64,000 nucleotides of DNA from Gigaspora rosea (lineage: Eukaryota > Glomeromycota > Glomeromycetes > Diversisporales > Gigasporaceae), in assembly GCA_003550325.1 (NCBI GenBank), contig QKWP01000042.1, positions 392,958 to 456,957 on the forward strand. The letters run 5' to 3'. This document shows, piece by piece, positions 56,061 to 64,000 of this stretch (position 1 is its first letter; every line of letters begins with the position of its first letter). The notes beneath the pieces were generated by a model. The model did not search any database and was not told the origin of the DNA. It saw only the letters and a list, made by a program, of their open reading frames with translations. Both the position numbers and the translations under genes were made by a program.

Positions 56061-57644
56061 AACTTTGTACTATTTGCTACAAAAAAACTTCTGTTAATAC
56101 ATAACCCTAAATACCAGCTCTATCATGAACAATTTGAAAAGAAATTTTGTATATACAAAACTTCAAATACTTAATAAAAATATAGTAGGTGCAAAACCAT
56201 CATAGGTGCGTATTATAATAAATGGTTTAAATAATACAAGTATTTAAAATTTTTGCTTGAAAGAAAAGATTTAATTACAAAAAATAAGTGTATCTTTTTT
56301 TAAATGAGTTGTTGAAGCTTTTAACTTAAAAAATCTTTTATTTATTAAATTTTAATATAAAAAAAGATTTAATTTATAAAAAAAAAATTTTTTTTAATTA
56401 AAATAAAAAATAATCTTGTAAACTGGTATAATAAATACAAAAAATACAATGATTGATTCAAATATAATGAATGCAAAAGAAAGATCGAACATGTGCAAAT
56501 AAATTCAAGAACAGTCGTGCCTTCATATGATCACCTTCTCCATAATCACATATATAAAATCTCTCTTATCATATTTTATAGTCAAAATAAATTACTATTA
56601 AACTTATAAAAATTACAATCTCAATTCAAGCATAATGAAAAATGCGACACCAAAAGAATTATTTAAATTTATTTATTAGCATCGTTGTGTAATCTATATA
56701 ATTATTTCCGTTCTTGCTATAATCAGTGTCTATTACATTAAGGTTTTCTCAAGCCTCTCTCTATGATTATTAAAATGATCCGATTTATCCAAAAAAGAAA
56801 AAAAAAATAAATCGGTTTGATCATTTCGATAAAAATAAAAAAATAAAAAAAAAACCTAGACCTAACAGCAAACTTATTTTCATAGAGTTAATCTGATTAG
56901 TCGAAATTTAAAATCGCATTTTGCACAATGATTAATTGATATATGGTTCACTTCAATTTAATTTCGATTATCGAAATGATTGAGCACCAATTTGCAAATC
57001 ACATTGAAGGAGCTGCCCTAAGTCTCATGACCTGCATTGGGAATCGCCCCGAGTCATTTTCAATCGATGAAAATTGAAAAATGATTTATGGCAATTAATA
57101 ATCGAACAAATTAAAGAAAAAAATAACAATAATTTCGATAACGTCAAAGATTCAATCAGAATTTGATTTTTTTTTTCTTTATTAATGGGTCGTTATTTTC
57201 CGAGTAGGAACGAAATTATTAATCGCATAAGCTACGTGTGGCATAAAGAAACTGGAGGTTAATAATAAAATCGGGGCTTACGTATTTATCGAACAAAGAA
57301 GTTCATCCAGTATTGTAGGTTTCTTAATGTGATAGAAAATGTATAGAGATCCCTTTGCTTCTTAAAAAAGGGCATCTAATGCATGTATATTTAAAAATAA
57401 TCTATAATAACAAAATTTTTTTTTGCTACAAAATAAATTCCTTATTAAAATATAAACAAACATAATACATTTTGTGATAGGTCTGATCTTAGGTAATCGC
57501 GCCCCACCCAACACTATCAGCATTCAATCTAAGATTACGACTGGTGCTAATCTATGCATAAATTCTACGGTTCGTAACAATAGTAATACATTGAATTAAG
57601 GGTTGGAATTTGTTGTAAATTTAAAAACCTGATTGGATTTGAAC
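56061..57644. other. Intergenic DNA, no gene recognised
   Basis: The left half is AT-rich. From about 56880 to 57320 the sequence is less AT-biased, with words such as AATTTCGATTATCGAAAT, but no open frame longer than chance. It may hold regulatory or unannotated non-coding sequence. Confidence 0.3.
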
Positions 57645-57929
57645 TAGGCCTCCGCATGGGCCGGGTAGGGCTGGGTAGTAGTAATACCCTAGCCCTACCC
57701 GTTTATTAACGGGCTTAATCTCCAAGCCCTTACCCTTACCCTAGGGCCCAAAATTGATACCCAGCCCGGCCCTTAAAGCCCGCGGGTACCCATGGGTACC
57801 CACGGGTAAAAAAAAAAAAAAAGATAAAAAAATTATTAAGCCGTTTGATGCATAATCTGCCGTATACCATAAATATATAGTATAAAATGTAAAAAAAAAA
57901 AACTTAAAAAAAAACCGTTTTTTACACTA

Positions 57930-58011
57930 TTTTATTCGACATTTCCACTTTATTCGACGTTTCCACTTTATTCGACGTTTTCACTTTATTCGACGTTTTC
58001 ACTTTATTCGA
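57930..58011. repeat. 18-bp tandem repeat, about 4.5 copies
   Basis: The unit is TTTATTCGACGTTTTCAC, with small variants, lying in the core of the hAT-type element. Confidence 0.85.
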
Positions 58012-58037
58012 TACGAATTTAAGATTACCGATCAATA

Positions 58038-58235
58038 TACCGTAAAATACGAACCTGTGTACCCCCATGCGGTGTACCCTCTGCCAGTTTGAAACGCCAG
58101 TTCATGACTTATACCCAGGGTACATAAGTACAGTAGATATAGTAAAATATATTGTTCAATATAGTGTAGAAGTACCCGGGTAGAAAGATTGAGACATGTA
58201 AATACCCGGGGTACACAGGTCCGTATTTTACGGTA
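58038..58235. mobile_element. 198-bp TIR element nested in the hAT-type element
   Basis: Inverted ends TACCGTAAAATACGAACCTG and TACCGTAAAATACGGACCTG continue into TGTACCCC. The interior has CCCGGGTA words. A 90-residue minus-strand frame crosses it and is not a gene. Confidence 0.75.
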
Positions 58236-58449
58236 AGTTTTAATTGGTGGATAGTCTGTGCATGTATAACGGGCTACCCTGGGCCGGGTAGTGCTGGTAC
58301 CCAAGCCCTACCCATATCATAAAGGGCCTGCGATTTTTAGCCCTACCCTGCCCTAGGGCTTGTAATTTGATGCCCAAGCCCGGCCCTAGTGGTACTACCC
58401 TTAGGGTACCCGTGGGTAGCCCCGGCCCATGCGGAGGCCTAATTTGAAT

Positions 58450-58734
58450 TATGATTGATTAGTTAAGTACTGTATTTTGATTAGCTAAATTAAAAAATCA
58501 CCTTTAAATTACGATACAAACTCTCATGTAAAAAAAAAAAACCAAATTTTAATTTTGAACCAATTTTTATGTAATCTTTTCAATTAAACTAGAATATTAT
58601 AAATATAAAACTAATTTATATTAATTTTTAAATAAAAATATTACATGTTGTATCTTGTACGAAATACGATTCTTTTTTTATAAAGATCTATTTAGAAAAA
58701 TATTAATAAAAGTTAAGTTCTATGATCCGATGTA
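58450..58734. other. Region downstream of the fucosyltransferase gene
   Basis: AT-rich DNA that should contain the 3' untranslated region of the gene. No defined signal beyond AT-rich words can be chosen. Confidence 0.3.
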
Positions 58735-59958
58735 TTAAAGATTATTATCGTCATTCTCTACATTCTCTAAAACAGTCGGAAACTGTGGAAGATTGCCTCT
58801 TCCTTCTAAAATCCTTAACCTAGCAACCTCTTTACAAACATTACATTCCATATTTTCTATGTTCATATATACTTTTCTCTCAAACCCTTCTGACCATTCT
58901 TTCATCGTTCTCCATTGATGATATTCTAAATAAGCCGTATTATTTTCTATTAAATACTTTAAATGATCAGCAAGAGCCCTAACATCAGGAAAATCATCGA
59001 TAAAAATGGCCGATTTAGGATGTGGTAAGTATGAGCGACTATTAGGAGCACCCCATATAATAGGTACGGATCCAGAGTTAAAAACATCCCAAAGTTTTTC
59101 AGTAGAGTAATCTTTTTCTTGAGATAATTCAATGGATAAATGAAATGGGTATTTAGAGATAATACAATTTTTTATTTCATAAGGATTTAAATCTGCGCAT
59201 TCCGGATGAATATCCCAATTAGTGTTCCAATGGACACTACCAAAAGATGCAATAGGAATATGTTCTTTGAGAGTTGGAATCCAAGATTTGCGGAAGTCTG
59301 TCCACTGAGAAGCAATTAAAGAAATTGGCGGAGAACTTGAAGGGAGTTTTCCCATGTCAAAGGGTTGTTTTGTTCGCCATTTCTCAGGATCTCTAATAAA
59401 ACTTGTAGGTACATCTGAATCTTCATCAAAAGTTACATGAATATCGAATAATTTATTCTTATCGTGATACTGTGGATAATATGTTGCAGATTCTAAAGTA
59501 TATTGTATGAATTTTTGTCCTTTCCATGCTTTTGATTTTAGTGGAGCTGGTTGGTTAACATAAAAGATTGCATCGGCAGTTTTAAGTTCTTCAGATGTTA
59601 AATCTTCTATGCGTATTTCGTTCCAGATACATGGTACTTCACATTTTGCTAAAGTTTTATCAAACTTGTATTTAAGTTTTGTAGAATCATCACTTTTATA
59701 ACTGTCTTTCGGCGTTACATAAATTAATACATTCTGTTCATTATTTAAAAAATTTACTAAATAGTGCATTCTTTTCCATTCTTCAAGGTTGGTAGGTTTA
59801 GTACTAAGTTCATCAGCAAACGGAACTAAATAGTTCGGTTTAATAGTGTCATCTAAAGTTATATTGAAAAGTGAAGTGCAAATGAATAAAAAGAGAATAC
59901 ATATTGAGATGTAAAGAATCCATCTGTTATTGTTTTTGAAGTTTATAGCGGACCACAT
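58735..59958 (-). CDS. GT10 fucosyltransferase, alpha-1,3 type
   Basis: A single-exon frame of 407 residues encodes a type II membrane protein: a short basic N-terminus, then a signal anchor at about residues 13-32 (ILYISICILFLFICTSLF), a stem, and a catalytic domain facing the Golgi lumen. The GT10 donor-binding block is clear: FHLSIELSQEKDYSTEKLWD followed by SVPIIWGAPNSRSYLPHPKS and AIFIDDF (about residues 270-325). This block binds GDP-fucose. Near the C-terminus a CxxC (MECNVCKEV) matches the paired Cys found in many family members. Length is normal for the family. It should transfer fucose from GDP-fucose to GlcNAc-containing glycans; the actual acceptor cannot be told. No introns or stops. 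The ATG chosen gives the signal anchor. No neighbouring gene shares a pathway. Confidence 0.92.
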   Translation of the reverse strand: MWSAINFKNNNRWILYISICILFLFICTSLFNITLDDTIKPNYLVPFADELSTKPTNLEEWKRMHYLVNFLNNEQNVLIYVTPKDSYKSDDSTKLKYKFDKTLAKCEVPCIWNEIRIEDLTSEELKTADAIFYVNQPAPLKSKAWKGQKFIQYTLESATYYPQYHDKNKLFDIHVTFDEDSDVPTSFIRDPEKWRTKQPFDMGKLPSSSPPISLIASQWTDFRKSWIPTLKEHIPIASFGSVHWNTNWDIHPECADLNPYEIKNCIISKYPFHLSIELSQEKDYSTEKLWDVFNSGSVPIIWGAPNSRSYLPHPKSAIFIDDFPDVRALADHLKYLIENNTAYLEYHQWRTMKEWSEGFERKVYMNIENMECNVCKEVARLRILEGRGNLPQFPTVLENVENDDNNL

Positions 59959-61647
59959 ATTTGAATATTTTTTTAAAGTTACTATTAAATGTTATTTTGG
60001 GATTATTAAATACGATTTTTTTCTTTGGATTAGTTGTTTGCCTTATAAAAAATAGGTTTAAGAGACTAACCAAATTGGCACTGAAAGATTACATTAAAAG
60101 AGTTAGCCAACGCATAGTAATTAACGTTAAAGTATATAAAGGAGTATTCATATTTGTGCCACAGCTCAATTCTCATTTTAGGGCTACACAAAATTTACAC
60201 AAAACAAATTTGTTATAGATCGGCTTCATAGCCATGATTGGTTAATTTTCAATTGAGGGCATCTCGATCGTTAGCTGCTTAAACTAAGACTATTCAGTTT
60301 TTTATTAGGAATGCAAGGTGTTGCGATAATTACTAAATTGAAACGGACTGGAATGTTCGATGTACGCACGTACGTACGTACATACATACATATATAGTAC
60401 ATGTGTCATGTAAAGGTGCAGGAGTGGTGCAGGCTGAAATAACATACGGAATAGGTAGTTACCTTTGACTTGAGAAATGTCGGCATCTCTAGTGTCATGT
60501 ATGTTCAATGTTTCAACATCATATGACACATATGGTTTATGGCATTTTGCAAAATTAGTATCATATATGTACAAAACATGTTCTAAAATTAGATTTTATA
60601 AATCCGGTGCTGATCCTTGCTGCCAACAGGTTTAGACGATCATTGTTATTGTTATTGTTACATATAGGAAGACTTTACAATCGGATTTATACAGTTTAAA
60701 GTACTTTTACCCCCTGACATAGACAAATTTTTTTTAAAATATAACTTCCGTTTATAATATTCAGAAGATTCTTATGTATCTCTGGGATTCTCCCTACTTG
60801 GGTATATTAAATATATGCGTTAAAGCTTCTAATTAACTCTCAAATACATAACTAACTTGTTTGAGAAAGAAACTTTAAAGTAATAGTGACTTTATAATAA
60901 TATTAAATTAAAATAGTTAGCAACATTCTAAGTTTATTTAGTTATGAAGAAACATTTGTTAAGTATTATATTTCGAGATCTTGAAACCAATAAGCCTAAA
61001 TTTTAGGTTTTTAATATTTTTTAAAAAAAGCCTTATGCATTTTTTTTTAAAGTAACAAAATAGGTTTTACTTTTTTATTCGTGGTTTATATTTAAAATAG
61101 TTTTATAGGAGATTACGACTTTATCGCTTGATGTTTGATGAAGTTATTTTCATTTTTACAAGTTTATATAGCAGCGAATGTATATAATCCAAATAAACCC
61201 GTATTAAAGTGTTTTATTCTATTCCTAACGCTACTATTAAGTGATTTTTTTAATTATATAGTAGTATATATATATATATGTAAAATCAATATATTATGCC
61301 AGTTTGCTATTCAATTTTAATGTGATCAACCAATCATAAGACAGTCTTCATACATATTAAATTTCAAACGTGATTTGCTCAAAATGGGGGCGGAGTGAAG
61401 GGTTAGGGTTACCTTTTTGAGGCAATTAGAAGGGCTTTTATATATAGATATCAAGAATTCAATTTATGCAGTATGTAGATCATACATTGAGTTAACTCCG
61501 TGTTTTGTTGACCCGAGTTTCAGCACGTTAAATATTAATTCTCAGAAAAACTTTTTTAAGAAAATTTGGACAGCAATATGCGATGACGTATTTTCATATT
61601 TTTTGCGTATTATATCAGATCTGCACACATATATTCATAACTTATAT
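59959..61647. other. Intergenic DNA upstream of the fucosyltransferase gene
   Basis: No gene. Contains an ACGT/ACAT microsatellite at about 60362-60400, a CCAATCATAAG word near 61331 and GGGTTAGGGTTACC near 61400. Open frames of 61-96 residues here have no family features or plausible structure. Confidence 0.35.
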
Positions 61648-61985
61648 AGGGATGCATCGGTCCTGAAAAAGACCGGTCCAGGACCGGTCCCGGACCGGGA
61701 CCGATAAGGACCGTGGGACCATTAAAGGACCGGTCCTGGGACCGGTCCTTGTAAACATAACTGTGATATTCGTATCACCCAATCAAATTTCTTGATCAGG
61801 TGTAACGTAGATCATATGATGTTTGTTTACATCTGACAGCAAAAATTACGTCATTTTTGGCCAATAAAATCTTATTAAAGGACCGTTATGGGACCGAAGG
61901 ACCGGACCGGACCGGGACCGTAAACACTATGATAACGGTCCTCTTAGGGACCGGACCGGACCGGACCGGACTGATGCAACCATAA
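61648..61985. mobile_element. GGACC-family miniature element, copy 3 (CpG-rich)
   Basis: Ends AGGGATGCATCGGTCCTG and inverted GGACTGATGCAACC-side sequence. The body is dense in GGACCGG and aligns with copies 1 and 2. It keeps the most CCGG sites of the three and carries extra GGACC units near its right end, so it is the youngest-looking copy. Confidence 0.82.
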
Positions 61986-62764
61986 CTAGTTTTAATCGAT
62001 TATATTTAAGCAAATTTGAATCTTTGCCTTATAGTTTCTAAATAAAGGTATATTCAAACTAAATTTTCTTCTAAATCATATCAACTTTCTTTGTAATGTA
62101 CAGATAATTTCTAATTTATGAATTGGCGATCGACGAATTTATGGCAAATCAGATAGTATGGGTAGTCCCGGCCACGTTTCGTCGCTCTCTCATATGATCG
62201 ACTAACCAAAAATTCTAGCATGTGTAACGTAGACGATCAAAAATTTCTCATGTGAAATTTCGTACTATAAATTATTCCTTTATACCTATGATCACGTTGA
62301 ATATGTAACATGAAATGTTAGACGTTCAACTTTTTTGATGTTCGCTATGCTGATTTTTAAAACATCCTTTTTTAGTACAAGTATAAGTAAAGTTTTCATT
62401 TTTCCGATTATAGGAGTCAAGATGATATTAATGCAACACATGATAATATCACATGCAATATTATACATATAAGGCTCATGAAAATTACATTAAATATCGT
62501 AATTGTAAAACACATTTTACGCGTGCATGATACAACTGCATTTATTAACTTCGTAATTTATCATTTCGTTATGATACAACTGTCGCTATCATTAGCAATT
62601 CTATGATGTTGTTCATCAAATTTTTAAATTCTTTTTTTTTTTTTGAACTTATGTTTCATCTTCCATTATACGCATAAAATAGTTTCATTTAACAACTTGC
62701 TTCGATTAACTCAATTACAACACTTCAAATACATCATATTCCAACTGGCACTTATTTCATTGAT
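61986..62764. other. Intergenic DNA
   Basis: No gene or repeat recognised. Confidence 0.3.
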
Positions 62765-62765
62765 A

Positions 62766-63260
62766 AGCTTATTTTACAGATGATTAATTTACAGACAAGT
62801 TCGTTTCGTAGACAATACATTTTACTGACATCATTCTGCAAGGTAATTATAGTTATTTCGTTTTGATTTAGTTTGGAATTAGAATTATTGATATGAGTTA
62901 TTGGTGAAATATGCTTTTATGAAATGAACTTTCTGCAAATTAATTGTCTGTAAAATAAGCTTGCCAATGAACGTTTCTCACTTTCCAGAATTCACCTTCC
63001 CAAATCCACCTTCCCAAAATGCTATTTCTCTAACTCCATAACTCCGATATCCTCGGGTTCTGTTCATTTCACCAACAATCACTTCACCGACAACTTAGTA
63101 CATTGTTTATTTACTGAAATCATATCATCGACAAAGTAATTCTGGTCATAGTCATAGGGTCAGGTTTAGAATTAGAAGTTATTGCAATTTTTAAAAAAAC
63201 TTGTGGTGAAATAATTGACAATGAAAAACTTGCAGTAAAACAAGCATCATTAAATTGATT
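62766..63260. repeat. Region of recurring TTACNGACAA-like words
   Basis: An inverted pair AAGCTTATTTTACAGATGAT and AATTGTCTGTAAAATAAGCT (about 62770 and 62945) forms a 200-bp palindrome. Beyond it, degenerate copies of the same idea recur: TTCACCGACAA, TTTACTGAAAT, CATCGACAAAG and GTCTGTGAAATG. Non-coding; probably a decayed array of short inverted elements. Confidence 0.45.
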
Positions 63261-63293
63261 GTCTGTGAAATGACATGGATTCATTTACCATAT

Positions 63294-63542
63294 GGGGTGC
63301 CTCGTATTAAAAGGGCCCATTTTGCAATTTTTTTGAAAAATGAATTTTTATTAGATTCATGTAAATTTAGACATGGTTGACATTTTTCGATTATAAATGA
63401 AGGTCGATTTGCATAATAAAAAATGGAGGTAATGTAAAAGAAAAATTACATGAGTCTGCCTAAGACAAGGGAATCACGAGATTACCCGATAGTCACCTGT
63501 TATATTTAACCAATCAAAATCGTGAAATTTGCTTAATCCCGG
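63294..63542 (-). mobile_element. GGGCCC-ended miniature element, truncated copy
   Basis: Aligns with the reverse of 44608-44946 from the end (TATTAAAAGGGCCCATTTT) through GAAAAATTACATGAG and ACCCGATAGTCACCTG, then stops after AATCCCGG. The other inverted end is missing. Confidence 0.7.
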
Positions 63543-64000
63543 TGTTATCACGTGATAACAATTTTTTTGCGCCGGTATTACCCCCTGCTAACAAAATTTC
63601 TATTTCGCCCTTGTTGATTGACCGATCATCACTGCATCAATCGCTCTCTGAACTTTCTTTTGACTGTACTCCCGTACCACGTTTCTTTTTTTGATTATCT
63701 TTTTTATTTATATCTTCGATCTATCATTTTTATTTCTCTTATTACTTAATCATACTGCATAGATGGATAAAGCGAGCCCCGGCTTTACATAATCCTATAA
63801 CAAATCATCTCTTAAGTCTTCTTATCACGTAATATTTCTAACCTGTAAAACAATTCTGTATGAATTAAATTTGCTTCCTTTAGGGACGAATGCAAATGAA
63901 GCATTTAAATATTACCAAATCGCCCTCCTGCAAGAGGGAACTACATGATTAGAAATCTATGGAAAAGGTGAATGCACTTGAAGCATCAATTATTATCGCC
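63543..64000. other. Window end, no gene seen
   Basis: Begins with a perfect 18-bp palindrome TGTTATCACGTGATAACA at 63543-63560, containing the CACGTG E-box core. The rest shows no open frame or repeat that I can support; a gene may lie beyond the window. Confidence 0.35.

Larger units (their letters stand above)
57645..58441. mobile_element. hAT-type element, 0.8 kb, GC-rich ends
   Basis: Inverted ends TAGGCCTCCGCATGGGCCGG are perfect over at least 20 bases. The flanks are ATTTGAAC (57637-57644) and ATTTGAAT (58442-58449), an 8-bp duplication with one mismatch. Subterminal zones are full of GGGTAGGGC/GCCCTACCC words. It contains an 18-bp tandem repeat and a nested TIR element. Non-coding. 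Confidence 0.82.

Noticed and set aside
58032-58304. 90-residue minus-strand frame
   Set aside because: It crosses a nested TIR element and has no family features.
59961-60218. 85-residue frame diverging from the fucosyltransferase gene
   Set aside because: It has no ATG start at the left end, consists of hydrophobic then basic low-information sequence, and starts within the gene's probable 5' region.

Overview
The window is AT-rich eukaryotic DNA with short GT-AG introns, a very high transposon load and few host genes. The composition, a kelch-repeat membrane protein, a fungal-type family 10 fucosyltransferase, and LINEs carrying an endonuclease, reverse transcriptase and RNase H all fit an arbuscular mycorrhizal fungus (Glomeromycotina, Rhizophagus-like). 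That assignment rests on recognition of gene types, not on any database search.

Only two host genes are well supported. One is a six-exon gene at 27.5-29.5 kb for a secreted or surface kelch-propeller protein with a signal peptide, a C-terminal membrane segment and a short cytoplasmic tail. The other is a single-exon alpha-1,3-fucosyltransferase-type gene (GT10) on the minus strand at 58.7-60.0 kb. They appear unrelated in function and are separated by about 29 kb of repeats.

The rest is layered mobile DNA. From 4.2 to about 21 kb a minus-strand LINE (LINE-A) is split inside its endonuclease domain by a young Ty3-type LTR element (9428-18672) with nearly identical 0.7-kb LTRs and a GTAG target duplication. 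From 22.2 to 25.9 kb lie several terminal-inverted-repeat (TIR) elements, including a 1.34-kb palindrome built from alternating units of about 200 bp. From 30.06 to 34.55 kb is a nest of hAT elements: an outer element holds a 470-bp non-autonomous element and a 2.9-kb autonomous element, and the latter holds a further small TIR element. Three of the four layers keep perfect 8-bp target duplications. The autonomous hAT has an uninterrupted three-exon transposase.

From about 36.3 to 46.2 kb I read one heavily decayed minus-strand LINE (LINE-B), recognised by degenerate endonuclease and reverse-transcriptase motifs. It has been broken up by a Mutator-like mini-element (10-bp duplication), a tRNA-derived SINE-like sequence, a 3.7-kb pogo-type transposon and a nest of TIR elements that includes an assembly gap of 84 N. 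From 46.2 to 58.4 kb there is AT-rich DNA with many miniature elements, long palindromes and AAAAT-type low-complexity tracts. From 60 to 64 kb there is intergenic DNA with two further miniature elements.

Recurrent themes are precise 8-bp target duplications (seven hAT-type elements), a three-copy CCGG-rich miniature family in which one copy has lost its CpG sites, and short telomere-like CCCTAA doublets, several of them inside miniature elements. I saw no CRISPR array, no rRNA gene and no functional tRNA gene.
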